DNA from: Triplophysa rosa
Lineage: Eukaryota > Chordata > Actinopteri > Cypriniformes > Nemacheilidae
Assembly: GCF_024868665.1 (NCBI RefSeq)
Contig: NC_079895.1
Coordinates: 23,646,848 to 23,710,847, forward strand
Reading direction: 5' to 3'
Length of the DNA stretch: 64,000 nucleotides
How positions within the stretch are numbered: the first letter of the stretch is position 1; each line of letters starts with the position of its first letter. Shown in pieces: positions 26,401 through 38,400 of the stretch. The notes below the pieces were generated by a model. It was not told where the DNA came from and ran no database searches. It saw only the letters and a program-made list of their open reading frames with translations. The position numbers and the translations under genes are program-made.

Positions 26401-29400
26401 GAGACAAATGTGCCGGGGACGTTGTAAATCCAAACCTGTTAAACGCTCTTAGGGAGATGAATGGATTGTGGGTCTGTGGAGTAGCTGCTCGATGTCCTGC
26501 TCTGCCCCGGTCATCTCCGATCGCAATTAAATCCAGTTTCACATTCTGATGCTCCTTCATTGGCCCGGTCCCCATGTTTCGCTGAGCCAGAAAGGATCTG
26601 GCAGCTACTTTAATGCCCTCTCTGCATGGGCTATCCATCACAGGCGTGCACATCCCGCAGGTGAAAGCAGATCGCTGCGGACACCGTCCACTGACTACAG
26701 AACCATGGAAACAAAAGTGGTGGAATGCAGGTTCAAGGGCCTCAAGTACACACACACCCACAAACACCCACTCGCCGATGGCTCAGGAATGCATTGTGCC
26801 CTTGAGTTCAATTACAACCCAGAATAGACTTCCTAAAAGAAATGGAAAATCGGAGAAAAAAACATCGCACCCTCCAGAAAATGATTAGCGGGAGGCCAAA
26901 TGACCTTTAAAAACCATCTGCTCAGGCCGGTTTTCATCTCTTCGCTTGCTCTCCGCGGGTCTCCGTAAGGAACCAGGCTCTCCGCGCTGCACATGGAGAT
27001 GTTCGTTATCGCTGTGAGGTGTTTGACTGTGCTTTATGGCTCATTTTAAGAGGTCGTAACATCGAACAGTGGGGCGATTAATAAAGTTAGCGTACATCAT
27101 CATGGAAATGAAGTGGGACCTCATTATTCAGCAAGTCTACAAAAGCCCTTTTTAGTTGTTCAGCTGGGATGTGGATTAACACCCTGTCAATAATGTGGGG
27201 AAAAAGAAATGAGCAAGTCACAGTGTGTCAGTCACAGTTTTAAAAACTCACTGCCTTATGGGGGCATAAGTGATGCACAGAAGAAGTCAAAAAATGGACT
27301 TGGGGGTCCCCCAGATACCTACTAACCATCTCAAATCTGATTACATTTACATAGTTAAGATACAGTAAATTTGGTGAGTTAAAGGGGTCATATGACACGG
27401 CTAAAACACATATTATCGTTTGTTTTAGATGGAACTCAATGTGTATACACGATTTAAGGTTCAAAAACGCTGTATTTTTCACATACCGTGCATGTTTGTA
27501 TCTCCTCTTTGCCCCGCCTCTCTGAAACGCGCAGATTTTTTACAAAGCTCATGGCTCTGAAAAGCGAGGTGTGCTATGATTGGCCAGTTTACCAGTGCGT
27601 AGTGATTGGTCGAATACTGCAAGCGTGTGACGGAAATGTGACGCCTCTTACCATATTTGGAAGGTCAGGTTCCAAAGCAATTGTGCTGACAGGTACCCAC
27701 CTTACTTGCATTTACATTTGGGCGGTCTTAAGCCCATTGCACATTGAGTCCGAAATTTGCGTCTGAAATTTCCGCATGTTAAAAAATAAATACGACCTCA
27801 CGTTGTGTCAATCACATTTACACACCGCCTCCGATATTTTCGTCCGTCATAAAAAAATTCGGACCGGGTTCGATTTTCTGCGTTTTCGCATCCGTGTCAA
27901 GCATTTTGAGTGGCCTTTTATAACTATTCAGAGACACCGTACAAACCAGAGCCAAATACGAAAAAACGCATATGAAAATTTCGGACTGTATGTGCAAAGA
28001 CCTTTAGTCAACTCATACCACGAACTGACGTAGATTTGTGGGGGTGTGGTTACACGAGGCGTTTCAGGCAGGTCTGGGTGAGCATTCGCTTTTAGATAGA
28101 ATGCATCTTTTGTTCCCACACTTTCGTTTTTGCAATTTTACGTGTCTAATACATGCATGGGCAACTTATAACACACCAAAGACACAGAAAAACACGTATT
28201 CACGCCATATGACCCCTTTAATTATGTACAATAATTAATACAATTTATACAATAATGTCTGTAGAAAGAAATGAAAATAATTTCAGTTTAAATCTGTTAC
28301 ATTTATGAAACCTGTCAAGACCCTCCAGGTGATATTCAAAATTAAAGTGACCTTATGTTCTTTATGAGAAATATAATTTGGGTAACACTTTAGTATAGGG
28401 ACCAATTCTCACTATTAACTAGTTGCTTATTAGATGCCTGTTTTTAGCATATTGGCTGTTTATTAGTACTTATAAAGCACATATTCAACATGACCGTATT
28501 CTACTTTCCTAATCCTACCTAATACCTAAACCTAACAACTACCTTACTAACTATTAATAAGCAACAAATTAGTAGTTTACTGAGGCAAAAGTCATAGTTA
28601 ATGGTTTATTAATACCGAGAATTGGACCTTAAAATAAAGTGTGACCATAATTTGTTTTCTTTTCATTGTGTCTAGTGGAGAGAGTGGTTCTGGGAAATCC
28701 GTGGCCTGTAAACACATCCTGAAGCACCTGTCTGCCCGCTCAAATTCCAAAGGCTTCGCTTTAGAACCACGAATGAAGCATGTAAGTCTGTCTGTCTTTT
28801 ACATGCAGATGCACTCACACAAACATCTAAAAGCTGACAAATAAGAATTTACAAGATTTTTTGTTGTTGTTGTAATTTTCTGTCTCCTAACTTGACACAT
28901 TGCTGTAGGTTTGCAGCGACAATAAATGTAAATGCAACACAGAACCAGCCAAACATATCAGGTGTATAATTTTCAATTTTGTGGAGTTCAGTAGAGGGTA
29001 TGCACGTGTCATCACTTTCCCGCGTGAACACGCCGGAACACGCCTGCTTGAGTGGTAAAACACTGGGCAAAATGAATGGTTACAATATCAGGAAACGCAA
29101 ATTCCGAGCAACATTTGAGTGTCTAAGAACACCTGATTCCTTTGTAATTCATAAGGTAGTCGTAAGGATCACCGTCGAGTCCAGCTGCTTGTAGTTTCAG
29201 CAAATAACTGCGTGTTTTAGTCCTGGTTTTTGTTCCTCCTATTGAATGCAGCCATTTTGCCTCAAGGGGGCGTGTCCCGGCGTGTTCATGTGGGAAAGTG
29301 ACGTCAATGCATACCCTCTATTTAAGTTTACTACAAATTGTAACTCTAGCTGTATAGAACCAAAACGTTTAAACTACTGGTCATGCCAAGCACATTAATT

Positions 29401-32400
29401 TACCTCAAACGTAACCACAGTGCTAACCAAATATTAGCATTTTCAGGTTCCACTGGTTTAGTAGCTCTTACATTGTTTTTATCTAGTGGTTGTGTTTGAG
29501 GTATTAAACTCTGGAGGTAGTTTTGTGATTCAGTTGAGACTTATAATAGCCTCAAACTGCTGTTTTTTTTTTTTATTAAATGCTTAAAATGATTACTATC
29601 TGAAAGCCTGAAGCAGGCAGCTAGCGCTTATGGTCGAATATTAACTAGGCATGTGTTGTATCCGCGTACAGAAATGACTACAGCAGTTTTATGACCGGGA
29701 GCACCGGCTGACATTATTACACACTGAAACATTTGTGTGTGTTCTTCACACTACAGTTAATAGCTTAACACTGGGGATGAAGAGTACATTGTAACAGTGG
29801 TAGCTTATCGCCACCTGCTGGGGAAAAGTTTCAGCTGCGCAGATGACATGAAACATCATGAATACACTGGCATATTGTTTGTTTTGGGGTATTTCTGAGA
29901 ATCAGTTTTACATGAGCTGTGTTTGCATTTGTTTTCTCTCAAAATGCACACCAGTAATATTTTAGTATGATATAAGGCGTTTTAATAAAAGCGACTTAAA
30001 TATCGTCATAGTCCTGGCTTAAGCTAAGCCTTGTCTGTGAAACCAGGCCAAAATCATAGTGAACATTTATGTATTATAATTAATGGCATCACAATCATCA
30101 CATATTTGGGTTGGACAACATTTTTCTAGTAATATACGCGTAGTTCATTGCATGCATATTTTTGTCATCAATTTGACAGATCATTATTTAATAGATAATA
30201 CATAAGTTTCAAATATGCAATGTTTGATTTTTGTTTTTTGGATTGTCAGATGGACATTTTTGAAGGCGCCCAAGGAAAATCTGGGTGAACACCCGGCCCT
30301 GCTATGTAGAAACCTTTAGATCTAGCACCGAGCACTGAACTTATTGTAAATCATTGTTGCCATTGATTTTGACTAAATGAATAGAAAGTACTTTCTAATA
30401 CTTAGAACAGCCTTTGCAGTAATGAGCATCTTTAATGCCTTATAATGCCCAGAGTGATTGTTTCTCTATGTATTTCCAGGTAAATGCCATCTTGGAAGCT
30501 TTTGGCCATGCCAAGACTCCGATGAACTCTTCTGCAAGCCGGTTTATAAAGTTAATCTCATTACAGTACTGCGAGAGAAGAAGAACTCTACTCAGAGGTG
30601 TGTCAGTCGTGTGTTGTGTTGCTTTAGCATCCATCACCTGCAGAGGGTGCTGATGCTCCACGGAAATGCACTAAGATGCCTGACGTCTACTTTATCTCGG
30701 TTGCTCTGTGGTTTTAGCTCGTCTCTACACATATATGCTGGAAAAGTCAAGGGTCATCTGCACACGGCCACATCAGCAGAACTTTAACATCTTCTACTTG
30801 ATGGCTGAAGGACTTTCAGCTGAGGAGAAGAGTAATCTGTATCTCAACAATGTCCTGGCCCATAGGTAACACACACACAATGCAGTATAGATCTGAATAT
30901 CTTTTTTATTATACTGTGGTTTTTATACACCCTCCCATGCAAAGAATTTTAGGTAAGAAATGAACATGTAAGACACTGGGCATTGTCAATTATGTATGAA
31001 ACTTGAATTGTCAGAAAAATATGTTGCACATTTCTATCGGGATATATTCAAAAGCATCTCATAAATCCAGCTGATTGCGTTTAACTCTTTGTCAACCCAA
31101 GTTGTCTCACATGGGGGGGGGTCAATGGAAGTTTATAGTTAAAAATGGAAAGTCCACCTCTGTTTGACTGAATTTTTGAGAAAGCTGCTGAGAGTTTGTA
31201 CATGTCCAACATGACTCCGCTTGCCATCATAAGAAGTCTTAATCAAGCGACTACCTAAGTCATGTTTCTTTAATGATGTTTTTGCCATCGCTGTGTGTTT
31301 CCGCAGGTGTCTGAGCACAGCGGCCCCAGATGAAACTCCTGCGGTCGCTACGTCGTGTCCTCAGAGCAGAGAGAAGCTCTTGGCTCTTAAACAGGCTCTG
31401 CGTGCCCTCGGCTTCAACAGACTGGTATGCGCACGTATGCGTACACATGCAAAGATGCACATTGTCTGCTCCGCAGTTTTTATTTACATACATTGCACAC
31501 GTAAATAAAATACGCATGTCTGTGCAGAGGACACACATGAATACACATATTTAGGAAAAGCACACAAGTAATGGGCCAAGCTGTGATGTAAAACCTTTTA
31601 ATGGAGCCAAATAAATTGTATTTACTGTGTATACATATTCAGCCAGCTTTTGGATTGCTTGGCCTGAATCACAGCATTACTTTATAGCCTCAATAGACTT
31701 TGTGCTTAACTGCCTACTCCAACGCAAGCAAAGTAAATCACCTTTTAAGTGACTCGCATGTAGACAGTTTGTAAAGTAGCCTTGTTTTTTGGAGTCACAA
31801 GACGTTTTCTTTTGACTGATGTAGGTTTACATTAGTTGCACAGTAACATCATTCAGTATTTACAGTAAAACTTATTACAGCATGTCTGCAGACTATAATA
31901 ACGCACAACACAGACCTCCATTCACCCCGAGGCGTACCTCAGTCAATCTGCGTGTTACAGTGTGTTATTAAGGTTGTGTAAAGACGAGTCCTAGCGTATT
32001 GCATAGTATTTGCTGCCTACTGTCTGTATGTGTATCTATTGTACATGCATGCAAATACTTAAAGGTCCAGTGTGTCATTTTTTGGAGGATCTTTTGACAG
32101 AAATGCAATATAATTAACATAACTATGTCTTCAGAGGTGTCCTTACGTAATGAAGCGTTATGTTTGGATTATCTTAGAATGAGCTATTTCTATCTACACA
32201 CACCGCGGGTCCCCTTGCATGGAATTCGCCATGTTGTTTCTACAGTAGCCCTAAACGGACAAACTGCTCTGCAGAGTAGGGTTGCACGGTGTACCGGTGC
32301 TACGGTAGCATCGCGATGCTAAAGCTTCAAAATACCCGCGATGCCTCTCTATTTTTGAAACGGTAGTATCGTAGTACCGTAGTTAATGTTGCATATGCGC

Positions 32401-35400
32401 ATTAATATTTATTTGAACACTTACATCTGCCTTTTTGCGGTGTTTATCTCCAAAATGAATGTGTGTTTTGAATGTCTCGGACGAGTTAATGATTCAAATT
32501 GGCGTTTTGAACGAGTTGGTTAAATGATTCACTAACTCAGTGGAAAATTGACGCCACCTACTGGCCGTTTTAGTTCTGCATTTAAAGTAAGCCTAATATT
32601 TCCCTTTATAAAGACTGCTGTATCAATTAATTTTGTCCAACATTTGAATTAGTTCCTACGTGAAAAATGATCTAGTGTACTTTAGTATTTACTACAATAA
32701 ACTACTAAAACTCATAGATACTAGTGTTTTTGAGTCTTATCATAGTAAATATTTAAGCATACTACAGTATTTATAGTATTTACAAATGACTTAATGTAAA
32801 TGTATTTGCTACAATTTATCCAATTACTACAGTTAATACAACAACATATTCTAGTGCAAAGTATAATACAGTTTACTATAGTAAATACAAAACGTTTAAT
32901 CTAAATCTGTGTTATTTGTATAGATTTGAATTATATGGCACAGCATCGTGATACTACTTGGTATCGAGATACTTCAGCTGGTATAGTATTGTAAGACATG
33001 TTTATGGTACCGTGACAACCCTACTACAGAGCATGTTTCGTAAATATAGTATCTCCTTAGGAAAAGAAGCGAAAACGTGTCGACATCTTAGTGTCAGCCG
33101 CCGTAGTGCTTCGAAAGAGAGGGAGTGGTGCAATTAGCAACCTCACCTCTAGATGCCGCTAAATTTCATACACTGGACCTTTAATGTGTTGCATGGATAT
33201 GTTGTTATAACGAAACGTATATAATATCAGTTTACAATCTTGAGCCTTGAGATTTGTGTTGAGTTCATACACACACACCCACCTTCAGACAGACATAGTG
33301 TTCTAATCCTACTAGGAACCTGTTAATCTCCTTCATTATAGAAGGATTGTTCTTTCTTTCTTTAAGTGAGTGCACCGCAACCCTCACAAACACACACATT
33401 AAAGGAACATTTCACCCATAAATAAAAAGCCTGTCTTTATTTACTCACCCTCTTGTCATTTCAGAACTGTGTGACATTCCTTCTTTCGCAAAACCCAAAA
33501 AAGATGTTTTGCACAATGTCGGTAACCAAAAAAAAGCGGGACCTATTGACTTCTCCGTGTCTGTACAAAAAGTCAGCGGGTGCCACTGTTGTTGTACATT
33601 CTTCAAAATATCTTATTTTTTGTGTTCTGCAGAATTCTTACGGGTTTGAAATCACAAGAGGGTGAGGAAATGACGACAGAATTATTATATTTGGATGAAC
33701 TATCCCTTTAATGTTGTCAAAAGCCTCGCATCAAAAAAACGGCAGCACAAATGCCAATTTTTACTTTCATGTGGCTACTGCTATTTTGGACCGTGCCCAC
33801 AAGTAGGCCTATACTGTGCTGTGCAATCCTTCCTTTTTCTTCTTCTTCTAAGGCCTGCGCAAAAGTCCTTGATCCAGTCCGACTCATAACTTTGTGTCTC
33901 TTTTAGGAGGTGGAGAATTTGTTTGCGGTCCTCTCCGCGCTGCTGCATTTGGGAGATCTGCGCTTCACCGCCCTCACAGACGCCGACACTGCGTTTGTGT
34001 CCGACTTACAGCTGCTGGATAGAGGTCAGTCATGCCAATGTGCACTGAGGCCACCAGGGGGCAATCTACTCCATCGGGAAGCCTCAGATGAGGGGAGGGA
34101 GAGAGATGGAAAGTGGGCGGGTAGCTACGCAGTTGGAATTGTGTCACACATCATCCTGGGTTGTTTACATCAGTTCTGCCGTGGTCTAATAGCAGAATCG
34201 CTCACCACGCAATGGAAAACTCTCTCGGCCTCTCTGATACACAACGCACCAGAGCACACACGCACTCTCCGGCCTTACACAAACACGATGTCACCTGTTT
34301 CTTCAAGCCTTGCACTGCAGACGGGCGGAACAGACCGGCCACTCGCTGACCTCGCAGTTACATAAGGACACGTATAATACAGAGTCCGGGTAAACAAGTG
34401 ATGTCAGCATGCACAAATACAAGAGCGCAGATACATGCTCGCCCGTGTGAGGTTTCTGTTATGGATACATGTGATCACAGTTCAAAGTGGGCACAGATAA
34501 ACATGACCCATTATACGCTAATGTGCGCAACTTAACCAAACATACTAATGCAAACACGCATTGCGGTTCGTGTTTGCTGTTTTCTGTGATTTGTAAGCAC
34601 GTAAGAGAGAATAAATAGAAGGGTTGGATAGGAAATAGGGCGGTGCATATTATGTTTTTATAAAACTGACACTGACTCTGAAATCTGATTGGATGTCCCA
34701 TTCAAATCTTTAAACACACATTAGTATGTATTGCACCAAATCTGTTTATACAGTATCACACACTGTTACATCAGGAGAATAAACATATGAATTGATTTAA
34801 TGTGGTTATTGATGAAATATTAGGTTCTTTGCCAAACTTTTTCAACAGAATTTTGTGTCACATCCAGGGCTGGAAATGGGGGGAATGCAGGGGGACGGGG
34901 TCAGGGGAGTGCATTTCAAGGGGGGGCTAAGTTCCACATAAAAGTGTAGAGCATTTCATGCCGTGCATAAAGTGGTATTTTCTGCGTCGATTTACCCAAC
35001 TAGAGTCCCCTCAGTGAATCACAGCCATCACAACCACACCTATTCACTAGAGTGGAATGGGCGGCCTTTCTAAATCGTTCTCAATGGCAGGTGGGAGACG
35101 GGCTTGCGGGGGGGCGGGGCTTTGTGAAACACAGTGGAGTTGAGTAAACTGAGAGCTTCAAAAAGTTTGAAATGCTTAACTGTATGCAAATACGAACTGA
35201 GATATAGCTTTGAGGTAAAGGGAAGTGAAGGGTGGTAAGTCTGTCATAAGTTACGAGCTCATGAAAATGTCAGGCCATGAAGCAAAAACTGCGCAGTGCA
35301 GGAGTTTCTGTTAAAGGGATAGTTCACCCAAAAATGAAAATGCTGTCATCATTTACTCACCCTTTTGTCATTTCAAACCTGCGTGACTTAGTTTCTTCCG

Positions 35401-38400
35401 CAGAACACAAAAGAAGATATTTTGAAGAATGTTGGTATCCGGCACCCATGACATGGTTTGTGTCCAATGTAAGCGAATGGGTGCCAGCGCTGTTCGGTTA
35501 CCAGCTTTCTCCAAAATATCTTCTTTCGTGTTCTACGGAAGAAACTAAGTCACGCAGGTTTGAAATGACAAGAAGGTGAGTAAATGATGACAGAATTTTC
35601 ATATTTGGGTGAACTATCCCTTTAATGTGATTTTTAGCTGGCGCTTACATGTTACATGCCACATTTCAGTCAGATTTTAAAGTTGATTTGACATTTGTGA
35701 AGCCTCTGTATTGCAGTCTCTGTTTGAAACATAATTGAAACATAAAACTGCAGGTTGCTTTACATGTTTATCTTTATGTGGGTTAAAGTCTATTGATGTC
35801 AAACTGACATTTCCGGGAATGTTCCACTTTAAGTCATCATTGTAAGCTTACCGGGGCTTATCCAATCAGCGTTTGATTTCTGAACTCTGCATTCCTATTT
35901 AATTTTGAGTACTTGATTGTTTTTGACTCTTTCTGTAGTTGCTGGGATGTTACAGGTGAACTCTGAAGATCTAGGCTCCGCCCTCACCTCTGACGTGCAG
36001 TACTTTAAAGGTATGACCTTCGATTGCCGCTCATTCACACTTTCTGTTGCATTGCACTTTATACACTCTTCAAAATAAAGGTGCCTCACGATGCCATAGA
36101 AGAAACGTTTTTATATAAATGTTTCCATAAGAGCCTTTAACATCCGAAGAACCTTTCTGTTTCACATAAGGTTCTTTGTGGCGAAAAACAGATTATAAGA
36201 AGGAAAGAAAGAGATGGTTCTTTAAACAACCTTTGCCCGAATGGTTCTTTGTGGAACCAAAAGTGGTTCTTCTATGGCATCGCTGTGAAGAACCTTTTAA
36301 GCACCTTTAATTTTAATAGTGTGTGGAGTGAAATCTCACTACTTGCGACCTGATGACACTGTTCATTCAGATGTACCGGCCTTTACCCATTCACAATCTC
36401 ATCAATGAATGTGGCCTGCAGCGTTTGGCCTCAGATTATATTACGAACGATCCCAATTTGGCTCAATTTGAGCTCAACTGGACAACTGCCTCATTCATAA
36501 AACGCAGACACAAACACACATTTCTGTCTAGACTGGGCGAACGTTTGCCCATGTGCGGCATTATACAACAAGCGCGGAGTGTGTGTGAATCGCACGATAC
36601 AGTGTCTGGAGGTTAACCCAATTCAGCCACTGACCTGCTGCCCAAAATTACATGCACGCTTGGCATTGTTTGGTTTTCTCCTCCTCATACGTATGTGCCA
36701 TCTCGATTGTTCTTTGTTTTGTTTATTGTCTCTCTCAGGCGAGTAAACAAACGCTTACAATGCCACGCTTGTGCGCATCCGCATTTATGTAGTCTGATAT
36801 ACGCAGCGAATGAATTCATCTCTGATGTTCTTTAGTGCCCTGCGTAACGATGGCAACGTGGGCATCTGGAAGTTGACGTTCTGTGGCCCGACGTGAATGA
36901 GATGGCGAATGAGGTGATTCAGAGTCTGACATCATCAAAGGTCACATTGCCAGAGCTCGGGTTCTGCACGTCCTCCCCATCAGCATATTCGATGTCCCCC
37001 CAGTCGGCGCGATCAACAATAGGCTGCTTGTTTTTCTGCCACCCACATGCGCTGTATATCAGTCAGAATGTGACACACTGCCTCCAGTTTGTTTTCCTCT
37101 TTGCTCTGTTCCCCTGTTGTTTGGAGCAGACGCTGTCTGTTTGGATGTTTTTCGCTCCTGTCGCTACTTTTCATGTGCTGCCAACCCTGTTGAAAAGAGT
37201 AGCTGCGACCAACGTGAATTGTTAAGCTTATCCATTGCTCTATAGTAGCTAAAGGGATAGATTAGCCAAAAATTGGAACTCTGTCATTGTTTTTTTTTTC
37301 ACATTTATTCATGTCATTCCAAAACTGTATATGAGTATGTGAAACACAAAAAAAGATATTTTGAGAAATGTCTCTGTGGTTTTGTGCCCAAACTGTGGAA
37401 GTCAATGGAAGGGGGGTCATATGGCGTGAATACGTGTTTTTCTGTGTCTTTGGTGTGTTATTAGTTGCCCATGCATGTATTAGACACGTAAAATTGCACA
37501 AATTTAAGTGTCGGAACAAAAGATGTATTCTATATAAAAGCGGATGCTCACCCAGACCTGCCTGAAACGCCTCGTGTAACCACACCCCCACAAATCCACG
37601 TCAGTTCGTGGTATGATTTGACTAAGACCGCCCAAATGTATACCTGTCAGACCTGTCAGCACAATTGAAGAGTAACCTTATGTTCCAAATATGGTAAGAG
37701 GCGTTACATTTCCGTCACACGCTTGCAGTATTCGACCAATCACTACGCACTGGTTAACTGGCCAATCATAGCACACCTCGCTTTTCAGAGCCATGAGCTT
37801 TGTAAAAAATCTGCGCGTTTCAGAGAGGCGGGGCAAAGAGGAGATACAAACATGCACGGTATGTGAAAAATACGGCGTTTTTGAACCTTAAATCGTGTAT
37901 ACACATTGCGTTACATCTAAAACAAACGATAATATTTGTTTTAGCCGTGTCATATGACTCCTTTAAAATATCTTTTTTGTTTTCTCCAGAAGAAAAAATG
38001 TTAATCTTTTCTTCACATACAAATCGAATGACTTTAGAGTTACTTTTAAGCTGCTTTAATGTTGTCTTCAAAGTTTGACAGCTCTTGTCCCCATTCACTT
38101 TCATTATTTAAAATATGTTGACCTGGTGGTGACTAGCTACAGTGAGGGAAATAAGTATTTGATCCCCTGCTGATTTTGTAAGTTTGCCTACTTACAAACA
38201 AATGAAGGGTCTATAATTTTTATGGTGGGTTTATTTTAACTGATAGACACAGAATATTAAAAAAAATCAGGGGAAAAAAATGTTATATAAAGGTTATAAA
38301 TTGATTTGCATTTCAGTCAGTGAAATAAGTATTTGATCCCCAAGCAAAACATAACTTTGTACTTTGTGGAGAAACCCTTGTTGGCAAGCACAGAGGTCAG

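Larger units (their letters stand above)
25819..28675 (+). other. myo16 intron 8
   Basis: It holds a TTAA-element fragment (26055-26292), an 843-bp TTAA element with a nested 273-bp insertion (27379-28221), and a hAT-type MITE (28381-28646) that ends close to the acceptor. The part 26300-27375 shows nothing recognisable. Confidence 0.8.
31425..33906 (+). other. myo16 intron 12
   Basis: It holds a TTAA element (32059-33184) split by a hAT element (32277-33023), and a fold-back MITE (33399-33711). The first 600 bp shows nothing recognisable. Confidence 0.8.

Noticed and set aside
33910..34365. 151-codon frame starting in exon 13 and reading past the donor
   Set aside because: Only the first 39 codons are exon; the remainder is intron, because the next exon joins in phase at gtcagt and completes the conserved head motif.
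34025..35310. G-rich runs near 34870-35120 as a promoter or CpG island
   Set aside because: They are short, low in CpG and lie mid-gene; nothing else supports a promoter.
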